A DNA stretch of 64,000 nucleotides from Lineus longissimus (lineage: Eukaryota; Nemertea; Pilidiophora; Heteronemertea; Lineidae), in the NCBI RefSeq assembly GCF_910592395.1, contig NC_088310.1, forward strand, positions 22,957,491 to 23,021,490, given 5' to 3'. How positions within the stretch are numbered: the stretch's first letter is position 1; each line of letters begins with the position of its first letter. Positions 52,017 to 63,520 of this stretch are shown in pieces. The notes under the pieces are model-generated. The model saw only the letters and a list, made by a program, of their open reading frames with translations, had not been told where the DNA came from and searched no databases. Made by a program: the position numbers and the translations under genes.

Positions 52017-52340
52017 CTAAACTCCACCCACTGGCTGATTGACGGCAATCTAGAATGATAGGTTGAAAGCGCGGGTAAGTGTAACTGGTTACTACAATGA
52101 AATGTGTAAATACGCACAATCACAACTTTGACCTATGTAAGTCAGAAAAATCATCACCCACGTGGTTAGATCCAAGCACGTGTGTAGAAAGTGCATGAGA
52201 TATCGTTCTTGTGAATGCAGACTCACCAAGATTTTTCCATAGTAAGATAAATCCAAACGCGCGTTTGTAAACATGTAATCCTGTAGCAGACGATAACTAG
52301 CAGACTCAGACGACACATTCCTCTCGCGATCTCGCGACAT
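52017..52340 (-). other. Upstream ORF in the predicted Delta leader
   Basis: An ATG at 52340 sits 4 nt into the predicted transcript, immediately after the initiator. Unspliced it is open for 82 codons. If the leader intron 52226-52050 is removed it reads 38 codons (MSRDRERNV...), then ten more, and stops at TAG 52019-52017, about 100 nt before the Delta ATG. The peptide resembles nothing known. An ATG this close to a cap is usually poorly used, so effect on translation is uncertain. Confidence 0.3.
52159..52182. promoter_or_regulatory. Two CACGTG boxes in the predicted 5' UTR intron
   Basis: CACGTG occurs at 52159-52164 and 52177-52182, 18 bp apart, about 170 bp downstream of the predicted start. 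This hexamer is bound by several bHLH families, including Hes/Hairy repressors that act in Notch feedback, and Myc/USF. Assignment to any factor is inference. Confidence 0.35.
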
Positions 52341-52343
52341 ACT
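52227..52343 (-). other. Delta: Predicted non-coding 5' UTR exon of Delta
   Basis: From the predicted start to CTTG/GTGAGT, an excellent donor at 52226. The matching acceptor is CTATCATTCTAG ending at 52050, so the second 5' UTR segment would be 52049-51913 and the spliced leader about 254 nt. The splice is inferred from signals only. Confidence 0.45.
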
Positions 52344-52345
52344 GA
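52340..52345 (-). promoter_or_regulatory. Delta: Initiator element / predicted transcription start
   Basis: Minus strand TCAGTA, close to the arthropod-type initiator TCAGTY, with the predicted +1 A at 52343. Position relative to the TATA box supports the call. No downstream promoter element matching RGWYV was seen at +28. Confidence 0.55.
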
Positions 52346-52366
52346 GGAGTTTCGCGCGCCACCTGG

Positions 52367-52377
52367 CCTTTTATATC
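52367..52377 (-). promoter_or_regulatory. Delta: TATA box of the Delta gene
   Basis: Minus strand reads GATATAAAAGG, with TATAAAAG at 52375-52368. It lies 32 nt upstream of the proposed initiator A at 52343, the canonical spacing, and the next CDS downstream is Delta. A CAGGTG E-box lies between TATA and initiator (52360-52365). Confidence 0.7.
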
Positions 52378-52974
52378 CCGACCCCTGCCCATTAGCATGT
52401 GTTTATAATGAGAACCATTCATTTTACCCAAATCAAACAAATTGGTGCCTCTTGAACGAGGGCGGGTGAATGGGCCGGTGCTTTTTGTTGCCCCAGGGTT
52501 CCGTATCACATCGGTATTCTCCTGCTCCAACTCCAATGCGTCTAATGCTGCCTAATCACTTCCTAGCCTATTGTTCCCTTCCTTACCATTCACCAAATAC
52601 GTGCGCGTATCGTTTTCAACAAAATATATAAATTCCGCAATATTGTTGTAAATTTACGAAACATTTTGACACCACATTTTCCAATTAGTGTCCCATCCGA
52701 TGTTTTTATAGGAATCGTGCCATGTGATTCACACGCCAGAATAAAACTGCCAGAAATGAAACAATGCTACATAAACAGTTTCAGTACGAAAATATTGTAC
52801 ACTTAGTTCAATATGAATTGTTGAAATTATCTCCAAATTGTATGCATAAATTCCAATCGCTTTAATTGCAGTTACATAATGAAATTACCGCAATATCAAG
52901 GCGACTGGTAATGGTTTTTACAGTAGCTTGGCGACAGGAATGAATACTTTTTGCGTTTGATATCGGCACATAAT

Positions 52975-53028
52975 CAGCATTTTGCCTACAAACTAGAAAA
53001 ACAGCATTTTGCCTACAAACTAGAAAAA
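52975..53028. repeat. Perfect 27-bp tandem duplication
   Basis: Two exact copies of a 27-bp unit beginning CAGCATTTTGCCTACAAAC, at 52975 and 53002, about 650 bp upstream of the Delta promoter. TGTACATGTA follows directly. Confidence 0.95.
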
Positions 53029-53236
53029 CATGTACATGTATCTGATTCGGCAATTACTGTAAAGGCCTACTACAGGAAATCCGCAGCATATACGATATAT
53101 AGTTACATATTATTCGGCATGTGTGCATAGAGTTCTGCGATCAAACTCTCAATATTTGGTTTGTTATGTGGACTTATCTTTTAACGACTGGTCCGAGAGA
53201 TTTTAATTTGTCCAGGGGTAACCTGATTGTCACGAT

Positions 53237-53343
53237 TGTTTACATGAAATGTGCTTGGCATTGTATTCTCAGCTGCTGGGCTCCCAACCCACCTGCCTCC
53301 ATTGTGAAGTCCTCATTAAAATGCAAATGGCCGCCAAATATGG
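53237..53343. promoter_or_regulatory. Candidate neural enhancer: E-box, SOX, POU and CArG cluster
   Basis: In about 105 bp upstream of the Delta promoter I see TGTTTAC (forkhead-like, 53237-53243), CATTGT (53259-53264), CAGCTG (53270-53275), CACCTG (53290-53295), CATTGTG (53300-53306), the perfect octamer ATGCAAAT (53321-53328) and a perfect CArG box CCAAATATGG (53334-53343). CCAAT boxes follow at 53346 and 53388. Proneural bHLH plus POU motifs are known to drive vertebrate Dll1 in neural progenitors; SoxB proteins commonly partner POU factors. The enhancer role here is inferred from motif density and position. Confidence 0.4.
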
Positions 53344-56300
53344 GGCCAATGGCGCGTGTCGTAGCGTAATCTCGGTTAGCGTCTCATCCAATGAGACTGT
53401 GCATAACATTTCGGGATGCGCGCGGGACTTCATCGTGATTTGAGATTGATGAATTTTACCCCCGTTCTATACGCCATTCCGTCACGTGAAAATTTGTCAT
53501 GGTATTTGTGCTTACCTTTACAGTATGCACTAACCATTGCAAAAGTAAGTTACATACTTGCACTGTTTCAGTCCGTCACCGAAGCAACTGGCTTAGAACT
53601 ACATGTATGCTTTCTTTTCCGGTAGTCCGAGTAATTTTCATACTTGTACTATCACTGCACATCAGCAAAGCAGCTGGACACAAGGATGATATCATGACGA
53701 TATTTTTGCAGCCATGTAGATTTCTGATATTACTCTCTCCTACGCCATAATTTCAATACAAAAGAACACTTGAGTGTTGTATAACACGAACTCGAGGAAA
53801 AGTGGTCGTCTGGCGGTCATCAGTTTATACACGACCCCACAGAGCCAGACTAATCTGTCCCAGAAAGAAATTTGCGCGCGTGAAAGCCATTAGCTTTTTT
53901 TTCTGGCGACCAAAACAAACCTTGTCTGATGCTGACCAGATGCTGTGTGTCTTGATTGAGCTGCCCCAGTCGTACACAGGCGCAGACGATATGTCTACAA
54001 TGGTCCGCGCCCAAATCACTGCGGATTTTCCGTAAAGGAAATATCTAGAATGATTATTATACTGTGTATGCTCCTTGACAATTGAACGTATGGCTTTGTT
54101 CGATGCGGTCAGAATCACAGACGATGCAAATAGACCTACGATGTCGCCTGTTTGTTAATCGTTGCATCTGTTTCTTCACCTACCAACTGATTGAGCCTTT
54201 TCGCCAGGGTAAACTACTCTGGTTGACCCCCAACTTCACCAGTCCTTCGCGTGCCAGGTGGCGTCACCTAGCTGAGGACAGTTACGTTAAACCAGCAGGA
54301 TAAGTAAAAAATTCCCCCCCTGCTGAAAGTTAATGCTTTGAATGCACATGCAATTACTTGTATCATTATCGCGATATTCTGCATGTATATTACGATATGA
54401 TATAGAATTCAAAGTAAATACTAGGAATATCTTGCATGTTTTCTTTGATATCGACGAAGCGCAATGATTCCATGATCAAAATGTGATTCGTTGACTGGTA
54501 TAACCGAAACGCCAGTTTTCCTGCAATAAGACTTCCTGGGCAACGAGATCATACCTCGGTCAAGTCCAATCTGTTTACCCTCACCGTGACAGTCGAACAT
54601 ATGGCTGGCAATAAGAAACAGGAAGTCACGGTCGAGACTCAAGGCCTATAAACTAATTTCCTGGCAGGCCTATCAAGAAACGTGATATCTGCCTTCGGGC
54701 GTCTCTCACTGGCGAGGTCTCAGACATCGGCATCAATAGTTGGTCAACTGTTGCTTTTGGCGACATTTGTGATGATTACGTAAGAAACCTGGTGTCATCC
54801 GGAGTGTCCGTGACCATCTGGTCAGCGTGGTCGACCGTGACAAGGCTGACCAATCCAGCCTCTTGCTTTTTAGGTCAGGCAGTCGCAGTTTTGGAGTGAT
54901 TGGCATTTGGTCGACCTGACCACGCGACCGGACACTTATGCCGCCAAATACTCCAGGGATAGTCACAAGGAACAATGGGACGGTCATAAAAATAGATAAT
55001 CATTAGAAAAGCAAACTAGGTCTCGAGACATTTGTTAAAAGTACTCGATCGCGTGGCTCGTCTGCTCCGCGATCCGGCTTCCCGCGCTTCTTGTGAAAGC
55101 AGACGACACGTCGCTTGTCAGACGATCCAAGGTATGAACTATCTCTTCCGTGTCATCTTCCAAAAGTGGACAATGCTGCCTTAGTCATATGCGGAACAAA
55201 ATCTGTTATAAATGGGATAAATAACACTATGTTACAGGCGGCTGGTACAATATCATTCCAGGATGAATGCCAGCTCATGTGGCGGAATTCATTGTGGCAG
55301 ATGCCAGCCTCGGAATGATCTCATGTATGTTTGATGGCGGTATCAGAACACTCTACGGGTCACGCTGGTGTTCCACTTGGCTGAATTTAGCATCGATTCA
55401 TCATCATAGGGGACGCTTGCTTTGAGATTTGCTGTACACCTTTGGCACCTCTGCCTCACGTGGGTGGACACTATCACTGCGCAATAGCTCCGACGTCAAC
55501 ATGTCGTTGGTTTGCATCCTTGAATAATCGGTCAGTTTGGGCCACGAAACACATGTGTCAAAAAGAATGGTCGAACGTGCGCCGTTTTGGCCGGCCCTTT
55601 GCTACTTCAGCTCTTTGACTGTGACGTCCCTCACCAGCACAGGGTAACACAAGCGAGGTTGAAAAATTCTTCATTATTCTACTAATTTTCTCGAAATGGT
55701 ATCGGACCCCGGTCAAGTTTGGTGGGGAGACTTTAAATTTCGTTCCGGGGTTCGTCCGGTGTTTGACTTCAGTGAAGTTGAACCTGTGTGACTCTTAGTC
55801 ATGCCCGCAACATTGGTTAACTTCCCTATTTCATCCGAAATATACATTCAAATGAACTATAAATACTACTTTTGGCGTATTCTTGGAGGCTGGCCAACAA
55901 TGAAAACTCTTCTTGGTGTGTAGCCTGTCAACCTCCAACGAGCTTGTTGGAATCTAGGGCAAGTGTGCGTGGCACGTGGGTGATAACTGTGCATCACACT
56001 GTGTACATGCGTTTAAATGTCAAATTTGAGAATGTCCAGGCAGACTCTGCCTGCCCAAATGATTACGCCTGTGGACTTTTTGTCTCAGATGAAGCACTGA
56101 TCGATTATGCACAGCACGGACCATTGCAGTATTCATACCGTCACTTACTCTGAACCACTCTTTTGGCCAATTTATAAACATAACCGAATTTCGGAGCTGT
56201 CTTCCCGACAGTGGAAATGACACTATATCATAGGCGCAAGAAAACGCAGAATCAATCAATATCAGTCAATAGATCGACGCCCAATCAATCGATTAATTCT

Positions 56301-59121
56301 CTGATGAGTGTTGTCAGTTTGGATGGCGTTTCAATAGACAGGCGGATACTTGATCGATATATTGATTGATTCTTTGATTGATTCTGGATCTTCATTCGCT
56401 TGTGATCATTTTGAAAAATGGCATATCGGTCCCATCTTGGGACACGCTGCCTCCGAGAAGATCCATGACTCTGGAGGATGGCAGCGGGTGGTCCTTGAAT
56501 AAGTTAAAAAGTCATCCATAGTAGTAAGTGCGGGCAGTTTCCTGAAAGTCGCGGGCTGGGCGTTCGTTGGAAGCATCAGCCATGGGAAAGGTGCGCCAAG
56601 GCCAGACGGAAGCAGGAATTCCTATGTATGTGTGATGCCCAAGCTGCTTGATGATATATTGTATATACTTTCACCACAAAGCAGCTGCTGGAACACCCCG
56701 GGCACTGCGGGACATGTGGGGGCGTTTCAATCCACGATGCAGTCAGACCATGCCCGCCTGTATCTCGCATACATTTGGGAACTGCTTTGTCTCGGAGACC
56801 ACAGTATGTCTTCAGTCATTTTTCTTGACCGAATTTCTCCGTGCACGTGTATCGGTGTTTGCTTGGTCTAATTTCCAATTTCGCGCCTTTACCTGAGACA
56901 CCACTGATACAACTCACGATCTTTTGTGCTCAGGATCTCGTTGCCTTTGTCCTCCAGTGTCCATCGCGGCACAAGTGGGACATGCCAAAGATAGTTTACG
57001 AACTAAATGCTATCCCAAAACTCAAAAGTAGTATAAACTCCTACGATGATCGGCATATGGCTCGACCTTTTGCACGGACAAGTTTGTAAGCTTTCCAAGG
57101 ACAATGTCACAACCAGTGCATGTATGAGAGATGCTTGGATCAATGATTGTTGCAATAAGAATGGAGCTATAACCTCAGTGTCAGGCGTGCCATGGTATAA
57201 GCAAGGTAGATGGCAAACTCCTTGGGTCTATGTTATAACATTTCATTTGGTACACCATTTCGCCGTCTCGAATATGTTGATGTCATTTTCAGAGGCAGTC
57301 GTTCGATCAGCTACATTCCACTTTCCGTTTTATTACTGGAAGCATTAAACTTGCATCGCGAGGGTACTATAAATGACCAAGACCCATTAAACAGAAGGAA
57401 CAACTGAGTCCACCTGGCGAAGTGCGACCGCCACGCGAAGAGACATGCATTCCTGGAAATGTGTGTATACCTATCCATAAAAACATACCGGATATTGCTT
57501 TGACAAACACAGGAGTGAGACTTTTTTGTAAGGCGATTGTGATCCTAATCATAAAGTGAAGATTGTGTCGAAGTAAACATCATGCATCATGTGGTTGTGA
57601 AACGTAGTCTTTTATATTTACAGGTTCGATTTGCAATAACAGATGGACAGAGTGACATTTATGTAATGACCCCATCCATGGAAATTCAACAGTTGTTGTG
57701 GTATAAAGAGGTTTGAGAAGAAACGTTTCATGATACCGCCACTTCTCTATTATCTCCAAACATGTATATGCTTATCATAAGAATGAATTCAATGCCATTC
57801 AGAGCTTTATGTCTCTTGTCAAGTAAGTAAATAAGAACACACTTATCAGCCCGATTGGGCAAACCATCTGTTGTTGTGATATCTCTCTTGCCACAACCCT
57901 GTCGGAATATCGCGGTCAGTCCATGAAGTACCCTTCGGTCTGTCCACTTGTGCCTTTTGCAGAAGACTGCAGCTTTCGTAGTTTAAAAGAGTGAAATCCG
58001 AGACTAAGGCCAGAAACAAAGGTTAAAGAACCGCTAGAGACCAACAAGTAAGGTTGTTCGCTTCTCAGTGAAAGTGCTCATAGCATCATCAGAGGATCCG
58101 AAGGAAAGCATGTCCCAGACCAATTTCATTACTCGTCGTAGATACCTCCGGGGTCGATACCAATATGCATCGGCCCGAAGATGGTATTCGATCCGATCTG
58201 AAGACGAAACTGTCAACGAATGCAGCATTATGCCTACGTTATTGGCAAAGGCCCGAGTCGGGGTCATGAAGCTAAACTGAAACTGATGATATCAAGTTTG
58301 GAAACGGAGGGTATAATTCTCATGCATAATTTCATTGCCACAGTGTGCATTTCATTCTCCAGCATGTGTGGTCTTCGCCTTTTAAAGAGGGCTACAAATT
58401 AATTGTTTTTATTCCCGATTTTCGCGAATGCAATGTCAAGCACAAATTTCCCGGCCACAGTCCAATCAGAACAACAGCTATTGGCCTATCAATATTGATT
58501 AGCTTGTGTGATCAATAATTCTCTCATTATTTGTGATTGATTTGTTTATCTATCTCGTAATTGATTGCCCCTCAAATAACGCGCGGTATGTCACAATCAT
58601 TGGTATCATCACAAAACTTTTTACCACTTGGGAACTATTTGCGCCGTGTTCCGGAAAGAATAAGAACTAGGGTTTGGCTATCGAATGAAAAGAGGCGTGT
58701 CATTGGAATGCGTCCTTGCCGATTTGCTCGAGTGCACAAGATAAATAAATGAACATCAATACTTATCTAAGCTTTAGGCGTCAATCTCGTATTCGAATGT
58801 GATGAAAGCATAATTATTTCGCGTTGTAAGCGCCACATACATCTATTATAGGTAAATTATAAGTAAATACATGTAAAAGATTTACCCTCCCCCATAACAC
58901 TCATACCCATAACACTAACCTTGTATCGCCAGCGACAATCATTTACTAGAGAGCATTATTGTGACGTTCCATGTACGTCATTCGATGGAGCGTGGGGCGA
59001 GCAGCTGTATTATCCTCTTGACCACCCAAACCCCATGCCCAAGTTGGCCCAAGTTGGCTAGGATAGAACTGAGTAAAATAATTTTCTACTTACAGTGAGC
59101 TTCTGTTTCAAGGTGCAGACG
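53344..59121. other. Upstream flank of Delta, no gene recognised
   Basis: More CpG and more mixed composition than the left part of the window, but only short frames (at most 100 codons). Overlapping open frames on both strands at 53802-54118 have no recognisable domain. GGTCAGC/GCTGACC arms (54820-54826 and 54845-54851) form a small hairpin. Clusters of ATCAATC-type words lie at 56250-56400. Confidence 0.55.
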
Positions 59122-59345
59122 CTGTAAGATGCCCTCTAGTTAATCCACTTTGAACCCCTTGTCCGGCTAAAATGACAAATAATATCAAGATATCAACTAC
59201 TGTAAAATACATGTACCCTATAGTTAATCCACTCTCAACCCCTTTTATGGCTGAAGACACTAAAATATATCAACTACTGTAAGAATAAGATATCCTCCGG
59301 GAAATCCACCGTCGCGGTGTCCGGCTGTAATGATGAATAATACAT
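59122..59345. repeat. Three diverged 78-bp tandem units
   Basis: Units start with CTGTAAGA or CTGTAAAA at 59122, 59200 and 59277. The first two share TAGTTAATCCACT, CAACCCCTT-like and ATATCAACTA segments. The third is more diverged (AAATCCACC, TGTCCGGCTGTAATGA). Confidence 0.75.
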
Positions 59346-62300
59346 TGTTATTGACATCTCTAAAATTCCCTTTGGTATAGATACACCGAAATCATTGCAC
59401 ATCCATTTCTCAACGCCACAAATCAATCAATTTGAAAAACATGATAACATTAAAAGGAACAAAGACAGAAATTCTGCACATCTTACCGCCTTGAAGCAGG
59501 AGAAGTAAATTCGCGATCAACGGCGATTCCATATGATTCAAAGCACGAGACACAACTTTCCTTGCCTTCCGCATCTTGTTCCTGCAGACATTTTTTCTAA
59601 AAGATGCTGACGATGCTTTGCAAGTCAGGACATGTTTTGAGATTTGGTAAGGCAACACATCGTTAGCAATTTCTTTTTGGCACATAGGTCGTGAGAAAGG
59701 ACTTATTCGCTGTAGCATGTGAACGCGCAAGATTGCACTTCGACTGGGAAATGTAAGTCAAGTTTCAAGTTCTGTGTTATTCCTATATCATTTGACCATA
59801 TAAGCTTATATCTGTATCGGAATCATCAAAGGCGTTTTGAGAGTGCTGTAACTTCCAACTGCCGACGTTGGTATTGGAGTAGAGTCCATGGTTCAACGAT
59901 GGATGAACCCTGACCCAAGACGAAGACACAAGGCCAGGAAACCAAAATTGCACCTAAAACGATAGTGACACGAAGAAATGCTCATCACACCTCGTAAATG
60001 TAGGAGGAATGCCCTTTGGGGGGAATATATTGTAACACTTCCAAGTGCCGAGCGTTGGACGCTGAAAAAGAACGATTGGACCATTACGTTAGGAACGGTT
60101 GGTAGGCTTCCCCATGTTCAATTTATAATTATTGTACATAACGTATGACAAATTTTTCCCAACACCGGCTATGGCACGCCCGGGTGATTTAGAAGGTCGC
60201 TTCCTTAAATTTTAGGAATTCCAAATAACTTTCCTTTGTCCGAATAGTCAACTTTGAAATACCTAAAGCGTATATGTGTCTGAACAGGAGAATCGTTTCT
60301 TTCTAAGAAAGATTGATACTTGGCCAGCCCTTTCCCAGTCCATCAGTGTATGAAAAGAGATATGGCTGTGAAATGAAAAAAAACTTCAATGTAAGCCATG
60401 TGATTGGACGGGCTAAAGAGTCACGTCATTTAACCATGGGCCTTGGAGACGGAGAGTCAGAAATCACCTCCGAATTTGATAAAAGTGGTCACAGTCTTTG
60501 GCCTGGTGTCTTCTCGAGTTTCAGGTGCCGTAGCCAAAGGAGCTCAATGCAATAAAAACGCATTGTTTTATATGACTTGATATCTTCACCTCGCTTTTGG
60601 ATTAGACTAGATCGTAATCCCGCTGCGTTTACCAATAACAAACTACAGTCAAGGGTTTTTTCGTCTACATTCCCAGGCTTTTTGAACCGGTGTGACAGCC
60701 AATCATGCGTATCTATTTGTATTACATATCTATTTGTATCTCATACAAATTGTAGTTTATCAATTGCCTGATCGAAGTTAATCAGTTAGATCGGGTGTGT
60801 GGGACATGCTCGAATAACGGGCATAGTTTAGCATGCTCATTAAACCTCGCGGTGTATTCGCAACTATTTCATATCAGCAATTCCTACCTGTTATGTATCC
60901 ATTGAAATGGATGGCTCCCGACTGGTTTATTGCATTGCGATATACATATGGATGCCAAGTGAAGTAATACTCGACACTTTTCTCACGCCTACGGCTCCGC
61001 CCAAAAGAATTAATCCCGTTTTTGAAATCTTATAGAGGTTGGCTACTCGATGAAATCATTAAGTTTGTATATACATGTATTGACAAAAGGTTCCAATGCT
61101 GAACTATCGACCGTGTATAAACGCTAGAAGACCACACAAACATGGGCGAGCAAATACTCATTGATTGAACTGTTTGCAGCTTTAAAATAAGCCAACGATA
61201 ACAAATCACTTTCTTTGTCATCAAATTGACATTGTGTTATTTTCGAATCAATTTCGTTTTTCAAATTTACGCCGGAGCGTATTTATCAAAATTTGACATG
61301 TCGATGTCAATATCATTTTAAACATCTTTGAGGGACTTAATGTCTTAGAACGCATTATTGGTTATCGATAAAACAAATACATGAGAATTTTCTTCATATC
61401 TAACTTCATGATTCCGCAAAGAAATTGTAATCATTGGATGCTCTTTACGGTTTTTAAAAACGCAGTTACGTTCATTAACTACCAATAGGAAACCCACGTG
61501 GTGGATGAAACCCTGGATATACAAGTACCTTCAAGCGCCTGTTTGCAGAATTGCCATCCGACGTTGCCCTATGAACATTCTGCGTACTACATTGGTGTAC
61601 GGATTGGTGTTCTCAAACCTTTCACTCGGAAGTGCACCCTCTGCTACTCGCCGGGGCATTAACCAACTTCCGGTCTACACCTGGAGAAATGTCATGACAT
61701 CACGATCGTATAAAACTTTTGCTTTGCGTAACCATTTACATCCATTTGGATCAAGAGAGACATGTACTGAGAGCAGCACCGTTTCAGTAGTTTCACCTTA
61801 TCTATCTATCATCAAAGACCCTGGCGGTTCACTCTATCAAAGACTTGAGCAAGTTAATAGGTCGGTGCCCACTGTCCTCTGAAGTTGGGTGGTGCGTCAG
61901 GATTCAACACATTGGATGTGAGACCACCAATGATCGAGGTGTTTTGAACCAGCACAAGGTGTTGGGAAAGAGGATTTCGAAATACCATGATTCATCAAAG
62001 CTCGATTTCAATCAAATAATACGATAATGAAAATTGAATGTTCATCACGATTTTTCGATGCATGTGTAAACGCTTGTGTAATGAAACATAAATGCAATGC
62101 TAGTACATATTGTGGACATCGACTTGCCCGAGGCCCCGAATACATCTCCAATTGGCTTTGCCACCCACGCAGTGACGCAGTCGTGATAGCCAATTGATTG
62201 CCAAATTCCCCGTCTGTCTCTTTTCATCGTTCGCCTCATTGGACTGGGAGTTTCGAGTATATTGCAAGTGCACCATGACAGATACCTCTTTAAGTAATGG

Positions 62301-63146
62301 AGAGGTTCGTGGGAAGACTTCCTTGCGTTTGAAGGAATCGGACCTCCAGCTGGGTTGTCCATTTACTGCACCTCAAAGCGCTGTTGTAATCCGCTAAAGG
62401 CTGAAAGACTTCTAGGCCTAGCTCTTGAAATGGCTTTTTTTTGTTATTCCTTGATGTTATGTCGATACAGTTGTTGTGTTGGGTATAAATAACGTATTAA
62501 ATTTACAATAAACTGAAGTGGCGATGTCATCCTGCCAAGTTGTAAAACGACTTTCTAAAGGTTGGTCCCGATTCCCATGTTGGTGGAATCCTTGCCGAGG
62601 TCAGAGGCCAACAAGGAAGAACTTTGTCTGTCACTCATTCACAACTTATCATCTAACCAAACACGGGCCTATTTCAGCACAACATTGACTCTCGCGAGAG
62701 AGGAACACAGCGCCCCATGGGGCTATTGGATAAAGTACAACACACCAAAGATGAATTGAGAATGGAAATCTTGACTGAACACATTCATCTTGCTTTTTCG
62801 ACTTGATAATTGGCAGTGTGCATGTTATCTATTAAAGGCAGGAGTATTGATATTCTCAGATGCTATCTCCTATCAGTAGGGTCGATAACCGGAGTTTTCA
62901 CACTTTCCCATTGACATGTGGCTCAGTGTCAATCTCCACCACAAGTGTTTTTGCTCCGGGTGTAGGATACACCCTACATGAATCCTTGACCTGAATGTGG
63001 CTCGTCCGAGTGGACGTATCTCCTTGGATCTCGGCATCAATACTACTTTTTTAGTATTATAGTACCACCAAAGTCAAGATATTGGTCAGCCACTGCCGAT
63101 ACGCAGTTCGTCCTGCCATTCCATTAATTTGAATCAACTTTACTGA
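59346..63146. other. No gene recognised
   Basis: The longest frame is 125 codons at 61505-61882 (plus, MKPWIYKYLQAPVCR...), and 106 codons at 59410-59730 (minus). Neither shows a known domain and no splice-compatible partners were found. Confidence 0.5.
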
Positions 63147-63520
63147 GTAAGGGCTTGTGGATTTATATCTGTTGCTTCATCTGCAGTGCATACATATGGA
63201 CTGTAGAGTTGTTTTATGATTTCGATAAACGAGGGCTTGGGGAAGTGTAACTTGCTTTACTAATGGATACTGGCATTTGCCTTGAGATTGCCCTTAGCAA
63301 GGGCTTTTGGAACAGCAGGGACTTGCTTCACTTGCATTAAATATGGACATTTGCTGAGTGGATGCCTCGAGAGATGTTGTGGAACTTGCACCCTGTGTAG
63401 CGAGATTGACATTTGTTTTGACAGAGCGAGGGCTTGTGGAACAGTAGACTACGATTGCTTAGTGAAGTTTTTGAACAGGAGCCTGCTTCACTTGCAGTGA
63501 ATATGGACAGTTGCGTTGTG
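63147..63520. repeat. Degenerate tandem repeat of about 70 bp
   Basis: Recurring blocks AGGGCTTGTGGAACAG, GCTTCACTTGCAGT and AATATGGACATTTGC appear about five times (starts near 63147, 63230, 63299, 63370 and 63427) with many substitutions. A 72-codon open frame across it looks like a by-product of the repeat. Confidence 0.65.

Noticed and set aside
51692-52123. 143-codon minus-strand frame over Delta exon 1 as an alternative N-terminus
   Set aside because: It is in a different frame from the MRWLPAPG signal peptide, crosses the exon 1 donor and lacks any Delta similarity.
61505-61882. 125-codon frame on the plus strand as a gene
   Set aside because: No recognisable domain, no splice partners and composition compatible with chance in this CpG-richer region.
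28593-62315. CGTGGGAA words (Su(H)/RBPJ-type) at 28593-28600 (minus) and 62308-62315 (plus)
   Set aside because: Two matches of an 8-mer in 64 kb on both strands is about chance, and they are isolated and far from the promoter.
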